64,000 bases of DNA from Metridium senile (GCA_949775045.1 OX459105.1:11979398-12043397); one strand, 5' to 3'; positions 37,971 through 49,079 are shown, counted from the stretch's first letter. Translations and numbers: made by a program. Notes: generated by a model not told the origin, from the sequence alone.

Positions 37971-38224
37971 CTTCTCCTTCTCCTTCTCCTTCTCCTTCTC
38001 CTTCTCCTTCTCCTTCTCCTTCTCCTTCTCCTTCTCCTTCTCCTTCTCCTTCTCCTTCTCCTTCTCCTTCTCCTTCTCCTTCTCCTTCTCCTTCTCCTTC
38101 TCCTTCTCCTTCTCCTTCTCCTTCTCCTTCTCCTTCTCCTTCTCCTTCTCCTTCTCCTTCTCCTTCTCCTTCTCCTTCTCCTTCTCCTTCTCCTTCTCCT
38201 TCTCCTTCTCCTTCTCCTTCTCCT
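37971..38224. repeat. Pure (CTTCTC)n hexanucleotide tract
   Basis: About 250 bases of uninterrupted CTTCTC, all purine on the other strand. It has no visible interruption, so it must be young or highly mutable. The Ser-Pro and poly-Arg frames across it are artefacts. Confidence 0.97.
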
Positions 38225-39060
38225 CGTATGTAACATTAATTTATTTTCACACGTTTTCCAAAGTCAATTCACTTCAATTGTTGACTTCTATTATTAAAAC
38301 TTTGTAAATATTTTCTTACTTCTTCAAAACACTCAATCGTGTGTAAACAATGACACGCTTTTTGTGGGGCATTTTTATCTATCTAATCATATTGACATTT
38401 TCGCTTCTTTGCACGTGTCTTTGCACAGTTCACTGAGAAACAATGGAGTGCACGGAAAATCTTGTGTTATGTTAAATTTAAATTTTGCTCAAGTGATCAT
38501 AGCCTGCATACAGCTAGTTTAAAAAGGTTAACACAGTTTTCTACTTGCTTTCCATGTAAGTTTTCTACAAACATGCACTGATGCGGACAAACAAAACAAA
38601 TGGCAATAGTATGCATACAGCTAGTTTATAAAGGTTGACACAGCTTTCTATTTTGCTTTCCTTGTAAATTTTCTACATACATAAGGCCCCTTTGCATTAG
38701 CAATTTTATCCCAGCTTTGTCGCTACCTCTTTGAGAATCAGCTCAACATTTTGTGTTCATCACTGAGATTTTAAGACGCCTAAAGTTGCGTCGACAAAGC
38801 TGCCATGAACGTAGAAACATGGCACATGTTTTGACATATTTTAATAGCTATTGAATAATTTGAACATTTCATCTCTGATAAACATTCCTTTCACAAGTTA
38901 AATGTTCGTCCAAAGTTATATATTTCGGTTACCATGATCCTCCGCGGTCTCAACTTCGAAAGGTTTGTTCTTGGTTAGTTAAATTTTCTCATTTTTTTTT
39001 TTTATTTTCTTACTTTTTTTCCTTTATTAGTGTCGCAAGAATTTCATTTTATTTTCGTAT
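38225..39060. other. Non-coding stretch with a local duplication
   Basis: CATACAGCTAGTTTA(A/T)AAAGGTT, then ACACAG(T/C)TTTCTA and GCTTTCC, occurs near 38509 and 38615, a degenerate duplication of about 105 bp. Nothing else is recognised. Confidence 0.55.
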
Positions 39061-39071
39061 TTATTTCTATT

Positions 39072-39364
39072 CGTTTGAGTGGCATGGATGGCCTAGTGGT
39101 TCGCCTCTCACCGCTGTGATCCAGGCTCGAGTTCCGGCTCGGGCATGCAGCATTATATGTGAGTTGAGTTGAGTTTGTTTGATGTGTTCTTCCCTCCTAT
39201 ATGCATGCCACGAGGGTTTTTCTCCGGTTTATCCGGTTTTGCTTCCTCCGCAAAAATCAACATGTGAGCAGAGTTGAGTGTAAAATATTTAACGTAGAGG
39301 TAGTGAGTCTGAGTCTTCCCAATTAGCCACTGACTAAATACATTGAGAAGAAATTAAAAAAGTG
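39072..39364 (+). mobile_element. tRNA-derived SINE, forward copy
   Basis: Contains an A-box-like TGGCCTAGTGG (39089-39099) and a B-box-like GGCTCGAGTTCC (39124-39135) at tRNA-like spacing. The body has TTTGTTTGATGTGTTCTTCC and GAGGGTTTTTCTCCGG. ATTTCTATT occurs just outside both ends (39063-39071 and 39365-39373), a likely target-site duplication. The body matches the reverse copy at 60440-60645. Confidence 0.85.
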
Positions 39365-39374
39365 ATTTCTATTT

Positions 39375-40138
39375 TATTTACCTGGGTTCTGCTTTTTATT
39401 CTATATTAAATCCACAACAGATTGTAGCTTGAAACATTATTTATTTCTCAAGATATTTTCATACCTAAAGCGTGAAATTTTATACTTCAAATTCCATTGT
39501 TTTGAAACTATTACATATGAAGAACATAACTGTGCTGATCTTAATTAAGTTCTGTGACTCATGTTGTTTGAGACATATATTTTCAAAAAACATGCATTTT
39601 ATCCAGATCTACCATTGATTTTTCAGGTGGTACAGACTTGAAGTGTTATTGATTTTACTGACCTTTTGGACGTTAATCGTTCGCTGTTATAAAATAATAA
39701 TGCGTCACCGTAATACGTCATAGTAGTCTTCAATGTAAACATTAATACGTCATTAACGGTCAGTTTATAACGTAAGTCTAGATATCTATAACACGGGTCA
39801 AGTGCCATCAATTTGCACCACACAGGTAGCCCAAGCCTTACAAGTGTCGGAAACTGATAAAGCCGTCTGATCCTTCCGAATGCGATTTAAGAGCTTTTTC
39901 TACTTCCGGTTGTGGTTTTTCAAGATTCCGATGTTAGAGTGAACTTCTTCATTTGAAGTTGCTTTTGCCGGTTTAGTATACTGATTTTCCTGTTTTACCA
40001 TCTTTGATGCTCAAGCTGTTCAGAATTTTTTCACGTTTTCACGCATTTATTTTAGCCAAAGGCATACGTTACCCATTGGTCACCCTGTGTCAGACCGCTC
40101 TTCCTCTTGGATGTCTATTTATTGTGAAGTAAATACTG
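39375..40138. other. Non-coding stretch
   Basis: No exon recognised. ACACAGGTAGCCCAAGC at about 39827 also occurs near 10574, so a short dispersed repeat is likely there. Confidence 0.45.
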
Positions 40139-40560
40139 CAGTTTCATGCCGGCTATGGTACAACTGTACTTTTTGACAAAAGGCGCGTTGCATACGCTAA
40201 GCCTCGATTTGTTGTTAACATATTCTTGAATTCCAAGCAGAGCTTAACAATAGAAAACATATTTCCGTTTACTCTGAATTGAGGCTATCCCTGTGCAAAT
40301 GCACCTTTTGCCAAGTAGTCCAGCGGTGCTAGACAGCATGAAACTGGCCGGTATATGCCCTCTCCTTCCTTTCCCTTATTACCACACAAACACATTTCAA
40401 TTTACTCTGAAATAAGGCTAACCCTGTGCAAATACGCCTTTGTCAAATAGTCCAGCGGTGCTAGATAACATGAAACTGGTCTATTGAGGCTATCCCTGTG
40501 CAAGTGAGCCTTTTGTCAAATAGTACAGCGGTGCTAGATAACACGAAACTGGTCTATTCC
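40139..40560. repeat. Cluster of the AGCGGTGCTAGATAACATGA repeat family
   Basis: Several partial units contain GAGGCTATCCCTGTGCAA, CCTTTTG(T/C)CAA(A/G)TAGT and GCGGTGCTAGA(T/C)A(A/G)CA(T/C)GAAACTGG, in direct orientation near 40265, 40410 and 40485. The family also occupies 5216-5493. Confidence 0.75.
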
Positions 40561-40734
40561 CTTCCCACCTTACACAAACACAATTATATCCTACCTCCAA
40601 TTCTAATCAGTTTTAGCGAATTTTCTCTCTGAATATATATATGAAACTATACTTTATGAAATACTTTAATAAATTTACTTTATACAGATATTAGGCATAG
40701 TATGTTTCACACATCATGGTACATAGTAAAACTA

Positions 40735-41303
40735 ATATATTTCTTCCGAAATAACTTGCAGAACCCATGACATTTTTCTTAATTTTCTACAGTCTCCCTC
40801 TCCTTCCTATTTTAAAAACATTACCTTAGTTTTACTGAATTGCAAGTGTGTAACAAACAGTAAAAATGTTGAGGTCCTTGTTAGGGTCCTACTGCCTCTC
40901 TAACCATAGATTGTACCACCCTCTCCTCCCTTGGAGAATACTTTTTAGTTAAGAGGGTGGTGCAATGACTTATGTATGATTAGAGAGGCTGTATGACCCT
41001 AACAAGGACCTCGTGTAAAGACTCAATGTATTAAAAAAGCAAAACAAAGTGCAAAAATATTTTCTTGAGTATCTCGCAGATGGCGTGAGGCCCTTCTTAG
41101 GGTACTATAGCTACAGCCTCTCTTCCCTTCGATTTTACCACCCTCCCCTCCCCTCCCTATAAAGTATTCTCTAAGCCAGTTTCATTGTATTACAAAAGCG
41201 TAACAAACAGCAACGTTGTTCCTTCCAGAATAACTCGCAGATGCCATGAAGGTACTACAGCCTCTCTTCCTTTTCATTTACCACCCTCTCCTCCGCTACC
41301 TAT
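40735..41303 (-). pseudogene. Decayed tandem copies of the Tctex-1 gene 3' end
   Basis: A 143-bp period links the gene end (from 41304) to a copy at 41161-41303. On the minus strand that copy still reads FMASASYSGRNN then VAVCYAFVIQ and a stop, against FMSSASYSGRNI then FAVCYAFVIQ in the gene. Further copies near 41025-41100, 40838-40870 and 40735-40780 are progressively degraded. All copies lie downstream of the gene stop and none has an upstream coding part. Confidence 0.75.
40871..41012. repeat. Inverted repeat GAGGTCCTTGTTAGGGTC within the decayed array
   Basis: The left arm GAGGTCCTTGTTAGGGTC is mirrored exactly by GACCCTAACAAGGACCTC near 40995-41012. Pairing continues inward through CTCTCTAA(C/T)CATA and CACCCTCT with mismatches. 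It could be an inverted duplication of one repeat unit or a MITE. Confidence 0.75.
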
Positions 41304-41324
41304 AAAGTATTCTCCAAGCCAGTT

Positions 41325-41867
41325 TCATTGTATTACAAAAGCGTAACAAACAGCAAAGATGTTCCTTCCAGAATAACTTGCAGATGACATGAAATCCTTT
41401 TTCGGGTCCCAAACACATTGACTGGATATCTGCATGCCTTGTTGCCGTACTTCACCGATGTACACAACGGCAAGGACTTTCTGTTCATCCTTTAACACTT
41501 TCATTCTTAGTTGTTCCTCAACTTTTTTGCTGATTGTGACAGCCTGCTCGGAACATAGTTTAGAATCGTAATTCTTCTTAGTTAAGTTTTCTATTAAAAC
41601 AGTAGCGATAATTTCTTCGGAAAGTTGTTTTAGTTTTTGCATTTCTCCTTCGAGCGACGATGTAATGTCATTGTCGTTGTCGTCGTAAATGAAGCTTGAC
41701 CGCGGGCTCACTTGGTCTTCGAGCAGCCTCGATGCTATAGATTGGATAGCTGAAATTTCTAGATTACTAGTCTTAGATAGGCGTTTAATTTCCATCTCTG
41801 CCGAGTCGAACGAGTATGATCTTCGACGTAGGAGACCTCTACGAACTGGAGCCGTTAACTCAGACAT
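41325..41867 (-). CDS. Tctex-1 domain protein (DYNLT/TCTEX1D-like)
   Basis: A single-exon gene for 180 residues. I start it at the ATG at 41865-41867 because the open frame upstream (to a stop at 41937-41939) has no ATG. Residues 1-65 are a basic then acidic linker (RRGLLRRRSYSF at 9-20). Residues about 85-180 form a Tctex-1 fold: ENLTKKNYDSKLCSEQAVTI, KVLAVVYIGEVRQQGMQIS, CVWDPKKDF and NIFAVCYAFVIQ, matching the family pattern of an ExL-type helix, VxxxIGxxxxQG and CxWDPxxD. Family members are dynein light chains, or ciliary relatives with longer N-termini, and act as dimers on the dynein intermediate chain. The extended N-terminus favours the TCTEX1D/DYNLT2-5 group over DYNLT1, but the exact orthologue is unsure. 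The C-terminal strand is slightly short. Downstream lie tandem decayed copies of its last 23 codons. Confidence 0.88.
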   Translation of the reverse strand: MSELTAPVRRGLLRRRSYSFDSAEMEIKRLSKTSNLEISAIQSIASRLLEDQVSPRSSFIYDDNDNDITSSLEGEMQKLKQLSEEIIATVLIENLTKKNYDSKLCSEQAVTISKKVEEQLRMKVLKDEQKVLAVVYIGEVRQQGMQISSQCVWDPKKDFMSSASYSGRNIFAVCYAFVIQ

Positions 41868-41978
41868 AACTGCTCCTCTAGCTCTGCTTCTAGCTCCCTC
41901 TTTGATTCTTCTAAACAAATGGCTATTTTTCTCACATTAATTGGCTGTATTTGTTGCCTTGCGTGCTGTCTAGTCTCA

Positions 41979-41987
41979 TTATATAAA
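41979..41987 (-). promoter_or_regulatory. Candidate TATA box of the Tctex-1 gene
   Basis: TTTATATAA on the minus strand, about 110 bases upstream of the chosen ATG and followed by mixed-composition sequence. The position fits a leader of about 80 nt. Confidence 0.5.
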
Positions 41988-41999
41988 GGTTCACTCGAT

Positions 42000-44305
42000 G
42001 TACTGTTTGACCTTTGCTAGACGTAAGGGGCATTAACGATCGTGCTTTGATTTGGAAGTCGTATACCGCGTGGGCGTGCACTGGGTTTCGGCAAATGGAT
42101 CGTGGATGAGGGCCTGCAATGACAGAAGAAACATATGTATTACATGATCATCTTACCATTTCAAGTATTCTGATAATAAAACTTTTTACACGTCTAGCAG
42201 GAGTATTTTTCACAGCCTTAGCAGGAGGGTAAACGAAACAAAAACCTTTCTGTTTGAGGGTAAAGAATTTGTTGATATATTAATGTTTAATTAGAACGAT
42301 TTGTGCATAATTACTTTTAAAATTGAGTGCGCTCTCATATATTTTTACAAAATTAAGTGAAATTTGGACGTTACATGAGGCAGCAAAATTAGCCAGATGA
42401 AAACGTACTGGAAAAAGATAGCTTTTTCTTACTGTACTAAAACGTAGGGCCTTGCGTCTAAAAAATAAAATGCGCACAAATTATAAACTCCTCTCTAAAC
42501 TACTTTAAACTCCGTGACGATCCGGAACCCTCTGGCATGCCATCCAGGGTACACAAACGAAGAGTTGTCTTCAAAACGCACGATAGTATTACTCACTTTT
42601 CTCACTTCAGTTCTGTATCAAAAAATATGCAAGATCGTTGGAACAGTACGTAATGAAAAATCTCAATTTTAACCTAAACGCTTTGTTTATAGGTGTTTAT
42701 TCTTTTTTATAAGAAACAGGGTATGGGGTGCCTCATGTATCAAACAAAGTTATGAATATATCTTCTTTTCTCCTAGCCCCTTGCTGCGAAGCATGAAGCG
42801 AGAAACAACTCCCTCCTTTATGAATATATATAAAACATTTATTAGCTTGTGGTGTACGGAGCTTAATTAATCAGCTAGCCATTCAACCTAATAAAATTAC
42901 CAGGCAAACACAATAGATATCATCATGCCGGCTTTTTTGTTTTTATTTATCTTTCCTTTTTTTCCGGAAAATGTTATCAAGAACCATTGATGGGGGATTC
43001 CCCATACCGCATTTTAAAATCTGCCTATAGAAGTGAATACTGGATAGTATAAGATTCTAGTGATGCTTCTAAACAGTGTGCAGTTTTAAAGGTAATTTAT
43101 CATTTTATTAACAAATTACGGTACAAATAATATGCCTGATTTTAGAAATAGATCTGTCATGTGTTATTACCGTAAACAAGTCTATTAAACCCTTTGACAT
43201 TGAAGTTATTAATAGGAATGGATTGGAGCACGTAGCGAAAATACGGAAACAATACTCGTAAGAGAGATTTTCCTAAATTAGACGTTTTTGGATTGGTTAG
43301 CTTTGATCAATTTGATAAAGGAATATATAATGACCTTTTCCCCATCCTAGATTATTTATGAAGTGTATTATGAAAATAGGAGAACTGTGCCAGTGTTTGC
43401 AAAGAAGAAGTTACTGAGTAAAAGTGTTAACTGATTTTATATATAGTAAAAAGAGAAAGAGTTCCTGACATTTCGCGCGTTTAACATTATTGACATCAAG
43501 CTAACTGCGTCAGTGTTTGTTAGGGAAGAATAGGGTAAAAGTGGTAACTTTGTAACTTATACAACGTATAAAAGAGAGTATTACTTATACAACAGTTAAA
43601 ACAAGATTGTTTAATGAGGAGAGGGTCATACATATGGACGTTTCGGATGTTGATAACTTGAATGTGCACCTTAAAACGTTAATCCTACGTCAGAGTTAAA
43701 ATAGTCACTGATATACTGTAAAATAACTTTTTCTATATATATTTCTTCTCTTTATATTTCGTTTTTTGTTATGTATTTTATTTGAACTGTTTTCTTTATT
43801 AAAGTTACACGCTACATACTCTTGATGTATATATATGTATTTGTAGTCCATATGAAAAACTGTAGAGTAATATATGTATTTAATATTGTAAATAAGCCAA
43901 AATTAAAAAACCCAGGATACAGTGCTCAGCACTGTATCATTAATTGTAAATATTTATATTGAAAACTTATTCAACATTAGAAAAAAATACTGTAAAATAG
44001 AGAGCATTACTTACGTACCGAAGTAAATGAGTTTATTAACGTACTGATGTTGCGAACGTCAATCCTTTGTTCAAGTAGAAATTCCAGAGTATAAATGACA
44101 GCCTCATTTTACACCGTATTAAAAGTTGTGAACGTTATTTGGACTGTGGCAAATGCTGCAAATGACATTGATTGACTATAAATCAATGTAGTTACACTCC
44201 CTGATGCTCATTTAAAAACGTATTTACTGGCGTCTTTAATATATATGATCTCTATCGATATTATTAAAACATATAGCCCCGGGGCAACTGCTAAAGACAA
44301 CAAAT
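42000..44305. other. Non-coding stretch upstream of the Tctex-1 gene
   Basis: AT-rich with short frames only. I see degenerate words such as CTGCGTCAGTGTTTG near 43505 that recall the 108-bp repeat family, but no clear element and no exon. Confidence 0.45.
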
Positions 44306-44310
44306 TGTCA

Positions 44311-44545
44311 TACTCCCTTTGTCCAAGTGGTAGGGGTGATCGGCGGAGGTTTTGAAAATGACCCCTAAAAGGTACGCACAGATACAAATAAATCAGAGTA
44401 AAAGTGACCCTTACAACTGATTTTTGAGCCAAAACTCTAAAAGGACCCTAAAAGGTACGCACAGGAAATATTTTAACCCTAAAAGGTACGCCGATCACCC
44501 CTACCACTTGGATAAAGGGAGAACCCCCCCCCCCCCCCCGGGGGT
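44311..44545. mobile_element. Poly-C-ended MITE, copy 1
   Basis: TACTCCCTTTGTCCAAGTGG on the left is inverted as CCACTTGGATAAAGGGAGA on the right. Next inward are GTAGGGGTGATCGGCG and CGCCGATCACCCCTAC. The interior holds CCCTAAAAGGTACGC several times. A run of about 16 C follows the right end. Confidence 0.85.
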
Positions 44546-45184
44546 TGGTTGGCAAAACCATAATAAAATACGTCACTGTAGTATGTCCACCTATATATTG
44601 CTGTATTGTGGCCTTGAAAAACATTGCAAGGTTAGAAGAATCCACCTAATCGATGTAAAGAATATAATTCACTACCTTGGAATGTCCTTAATTGGATAAC
44701 TGATTTGGTTTTGTATCGATATGTGGTGAGAGAGTTGTCTAAAACTGGTCTAAGGACGTCAAGTGTACGTATGAAATGATAGAGTTAGATTTAATTATGC
44801 TGATTAATTAACGAACACCATCAAAAATGTCGACGAAGTCAGACCTAATGATATTTTATGTTTTGGAGAATCCAAGGTTATCTGCATGTGGATCGCATGT
44901 GAAATGGGGATCAACTTTTACTTGACCTTTCGTACGTTATTATGGGAATAAATGTAATATAAAATTAACATTTACTTCGTCGTAGTAAAACAATTAATCA
45001 ATTAATTAATTAAACAATTAATTATCTCCTAGCCAGGCAGATTATGACACACATCAAATTAAACTAAACTCAATTGACATGAATACGTACCACAAGAAGC
45101 CCAAAAAAAAATACTGAAATAACTATGATCTATGATTTGCACGCTTTCGACAAAAGTAAATAAAAATTATGAACAGTTTCCTCG

Positions 45185-45318
45185 TAGAGTACAAACACTA
45201 AAAGTGTGCAATACTTTGTACTATTTACCACTAAATAGTGTTGATTAAACAATAGAGAACAAAAGAATTTGCATAATTTAGCAGTATTTAGTGGTATTTA
45301 TGTTGCACACTTTTAGTG
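45185..45318. repeat. Inverted-end repeat ACACTAAAAGTGTGCAA
   Basis: AAACACTAAAAGTGTGCAA on the left is mirrored by TTGCACACTTTTAGTG on the right, with CACTAAATAGTG and TTTAGTGGTATTTA words between. It resembles the element at 58078-58190. Confidence 0.55.
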
Positions 45319-45990
45319 AAAATTTAAAACAATGTGTCTTTGAAGAGAACACATACATCAAACAAACTCAACTGACATATAATCTATGTAAAAAGAGACA
45401 ATTTAAACAGAACAATTTAGTTGATTTTTATTTAATTGTAATATATATAGGAAGTTTTGAATATTTTTATGTGCTTGTGTTTGTGATACCACAGGAAGCC
45501 CATAAGTATATACTGAAATAGCTATGATTTGATTTGCAAATTTTCGTTACAAAAAGATAAAATAAAAACTATTAGCATTATCCACGGGAAATTAGCGTTT
45601 ACCCGGTTCCCACATTAAAGTACGAAAGGTCAATGAGTTATAATACAATTATGCATGTATAAATCGCTTGCGATATGTCGGAGTCACTGGGTTTATCTTT
45701 GGGGTATGTCTCATGTCATATAGAATGGGGCAGGGAAGTTTATATATCAAAAAATTAATATAGTCCGGCGTAAATATAATGAGGAATTTTAGCATGTTGA
45801 TACACACCTAATTGCAAAAACGTTGTCCTGACTTTTGTAATTTAGTGGCAAAGGAATTAATAAATTAAAAGACAAAAGAAGATCACTCAAGCTGATCAGA
45901 ACTCTTTCTTTTGTTATTCCTTTCCTACTAAATCACTAATGTTCTTTATGCATAAGACAACATTCATGCAAGTAGGTGTATAAAACTATT

Positions 45991-47086
45991 TCAAAAACGC
46001 TGAATGCTGCATGCATACTGAATAGTGCATTGCAAGACCGAAATGCACTTTGGGATATGTATAATATAGTTAAAAGTAAAAGGAATAATATAAATTATTT
46101 TTTATGCTTTCAGTGCATTCTATCCGAAACAATGTACTATAATATAATATATTAGGAGCATGGCAGATCGCTGTATATAAAGTTTCAGGGAGAAACAGCA
46201 AAAAAACATGGAGGAGGCGGAGAAAAAGAAGTCAAAAATAGAGCGAGGAGGGAGAATTAAGATATATAGGGAGGAGGGACAATTTTACCTAATTAATAGG
46301 TCCTTTGCAGGACTTGGTCACGTGCCTAGATACCGCATAGGAACGGGATATTGGAGTGCAAGATGCCTCGTGGGGTAAAATAAATTACAACACGAAAAAC
46401 AAAACACTTCAATTTTGGAGATGTTTATTCTTTAGTTTGAAGTTTCAATTCAATCTGATACTTAAAATTCTTCGTCTATAAACCTGTCGTCCGTCTTACC
46501 TCCTTGAAATGTTGTTTTTGACATGAAAAGCTAGCGTTTAATTTTTTATGGTATTCTTTTCCTCTTCTTTTGTGAACATCACGCAAGATAGCGACTTTTC
46601 AAGGTTAGTAATCCGGGTAACTTTTAGTTTTTCCCGTTTCAAGACTTCTTGGTACTTGAAATTTCATGAGGTAGTATATTTTTCGATGTTTTTCTGTGAC
46701 ATAAAGAGAATGGAGGAATGAAACACGTGACCATGTCCTGCAAAGGGTTTATTACTGAACTAAAAGATATTATTAGCCTGATTGTAATATTATTTGGGCC
46801 AATTTTATGCAAACAGCTTATCTCTGAAATACAAACTATTAAATGGTTCACATTTGTACCATTTGCACCCTAATGAATAGCCTCAATAGCTTTTATTGAT
46901 AAAGAACAAAGAAAATCAGGGGAGTTAGGAGGGAGAAATGGACAAAAAATAGGGAGTAGGGAGAAAAATGGTATAAAACTGAGTTGGGAGGAAGGATCCT
47001 TTAATCTCTGTTCCTCTCCCCTCAATGAATGAGACCCACAATTGGTCTTGGGATGCACTATATATTTACTATTCAACGTTTTTTGA
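45991..47086. mobile_element. MITE with TTCAAAAA.CG ends, enlarged copy
   Basis: Left TCAAAAACGCTGAATGCTGC, then TGAATAGTGCATTGCAAGAC. Right ATTGGTCTTGGGATGCACTA, then ATTCAACGTTTTTTGA. Against the 260-bp copy at 12061-12320 it carries about 830 extra bases from near 46175 to 47020. The insert has its own inverted words, GGTCCTTTGCAGGACTTGGTC and GACCATGTCCTGCAAAGG, with CACGTG beside them and A/G-rich flanks, suggesting a nested DNA element. Confidence 0.65.
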
Positions 47087-47139
47087 AATAGCGTTATATA
47101 TGATGTGTTGAGATTTATTGGAAAATGCATTTGAAGTAT

Positions 47140-47239
47140 CCTGAGAAAGCAGACGTTCTTTCGCTCCTCTTCCCCCTCGACTGGCTAAACGTTACTTTTG
47201 CGTGGGGACGAGGAGCGAAAGAACGTCTGTTTTCTCAGG
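47140..47239. repeat. 100-bp hairpin CCTGAGAAA(G/A)CAGACG
   Basis: The left arm CCTGAGAAAGCAGACGTTCT, then TTCGCTCCTC, pairs with GAGGAGCGAA, then AGAACGTCTGTTTTCTCAGG. Only one or two mismatches are seen across about 30 bp. The loop is about 40 bases. A small foldback element is likely. Confidence 0.85.
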
Positions 47240-47389
47240 CTACTAGTTGAAAAAACAGCGATCGTTATTGATATTGTGTCTAATAATACAGTAAAGGCAA
47301 GAGAGTTTGGGAGTTCAACAACAGACTGGTCGGTAGTTATGAAAAGCAATCGTATATTAACTATATCAACAAGCAGAGACACTTTGATA

Positions 47390-47743
47390 CCCGGGGGAGG
47401 GGGGGGGGGGGGGGTACTCCCTTTGTCCAAGTGGTAGGGGTGACCGGCGGAGGTTTTGAAAACGACCCCTAAAAGGTACGCACAGATTAAAATAACTGTT
47501 AAAGCCTTGTTGATTTCAACCCCTAAAAGGTACGGCTGTGCGATGTTTTTGCCTGCCAAGCTTTATACTTTTAGCAACAAAGCAGAGTACATAACGTTAA
47601 CTGCTTTTAAGCCAGAACCCTAAAAGGACCCTAAAAGGTACGCACAGTAAATATTTTCAACCCTAATAGGTACTCTGATCACCCCTACCACACTTGGACA
47701 AAGGGAGAATCCCCCCCCCCCCCCCCCCCCCCCCTCCCCCGGG
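47390..47743. mobile_element. Poly-G/C-ended MITE, copy 2 with target duplication
   Basis: The element starts CCCGGGGGAGGGG followed by a G run and TACTCCCTTTGTCCAAGTGG. It ends GGACAAAGGGAGAAT, a C run and TCCCCCGGGT. TTTGATA lies directly outside both ends, a 7-8 bp duplication. The interior shares CCCTAAAAGGTACGCACAG with copy 1 at 44311-44545. Confidence 0.85.
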
Positions 47744-48280
47744 TTTTGATATCACCAGGAGCCCATTAATCCATTAATGGTAATGGTAATGGTAATGATA
47801 TCACGTAAAAAAACGAGGCTTGCCCATGTACTGAAGCACACTGATTTATATCATTACTGATTTATAAATATCGTAATTTGATGTTTTGGTTTCACGGCTT
47901 TCTTCTTCAAACTTGTCGACAACTGTATTTCGTAGTTTGAGGATCGAGCTGGAAAATTCTAGAACCGTGATTTTATCCTGCCACGCGACCATCAAGGTCA
48001 AAGTAATTTACGATAAGATTAAAAACATTGATTGAGATTAACTTAAATCCCTTTTTGATCTCACTAATATAAAACATGAGATAGCTACACCCTCCATATG
48101 TTACTATAAGACTCATCTTGCATTAATTGTTCCCAGATTATAATTATATTTATAGAAATAAATAGAGTAACTGGATTATTGTTACTGACACACCGTTAAA
48201 TGACATTAATCGAAACTATTAATTTAAGAAAAATTATGAAAAAATCATCAATTAAATATGTTCAATTTATACTTCATTTA

Positions 48281-48539
48281 CACCTAATCCAAAAAACGTT
48301 GTCTGGTCCGCCGCACAGTCCTCGCGCCAAGACTGTGAAAGATATTGGTTATATCTAATCAGTAATTAATTTATTTGCATGTTCACACTCTAGTGTGGTA
48401 CTTTTTTCAACGAAATAGTGTTGTGCCTACTTTTATTTTCTTGTTTTATCACTCTCATCAAAATATTCACTGTGTTTTCCTTCACGGTCTTGGCACGAGG
48501 ACTGTGCGGCGGATCCGACAACGATTTTTGGATTAGGTG
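48281..48539. mobile_element. MITE with CACCTAATCC ends and TA duplication
   Basis: Left CACCTAATCCAAAAAACGTT, then CCGCCGCACAGTCCTCG. Right CGAGGACTGTGCGGCGG, then ACGATTTTTGGATTAGGTG. The arms extend about 65 bp with few mismatches. TA is at 48279-48280 and 48540-48541. Confidence 0.88.
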
Positions 48540-48629
48540 TATATAAAAGCCATATATAGATTGCAGTAACCGCGGTTATTTGTTACTAGCTGGATTGTAT
48601 GATTTGGTACGTAGTGATGTCAATTAAAA

Positions 48630-49070
48630 ATTGGTGGGTTGGCCATGGTGGGTTGGTGGGTCAGCCATGGTGGGTTGGTGTGTTGGCCATGGTGGGTGGG
48701 TGGGTCGGCCGGCCATGGTGGGTGGGTGTGTTGGCCATGGTGGGTGGGTGGGTTGGTGTGTCGGCCATGATGGGTGGGTGGATTGGCCATGGGGGGTTGG
48801 TGGGTTGGTGGGTGGGTGGTTCGGACATGGTGGGTTGGTGTGTTGGCAAAGTCAGGGTTGGTTTTGTTGGTGGGTTGGCCATGGTGCCGGTTGGTGTGTT
48901 GGCCATCATGGGGGGTTGGTGGGTTGGTTGGTCGGCCATATGGTGGGTTGGTGTGTCGGTCATGGTGGGTTGGTGGGTTGGCCATGGTGGGTTGGTGTGT
49001 TGGCCATGGTGGGTTCGCCATCGGGTGGGTTGGTGGGTGGGTTAATGGGTTGGTGGGCCGGTAAGTAGGT
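48630..49070. repeat. G-rich minisatellite GGTGGGTTGGTGTGTTGGCCAT
   Basis: About 440 bases built from TTGGCCATGGTGGG and TTGGTGGGTTGG words with variable GGTGGG runs. G on the + strand and C on the - strand are strongly skewed. Trp/Gly/Val-rich frames (+) and Pro/Thr/His-rich frames (-) are artefacts. Confidence 0.92.
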
Positions 49071-49079
49071 GGATTAGTC

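Noticed and set aside
37958..38236. Poly-Arg and Ser-Pro frames
   Set aside because: They are readings of the pure (CTTCTC)n tract.
41868..41918. N-terminal extension of the Tctex-1 protein by 17 codons
   Set aside because: The open frame does extend, but the codon at 41918 is TTG and no ATG exists before the upstream stop, so I start at 41867.
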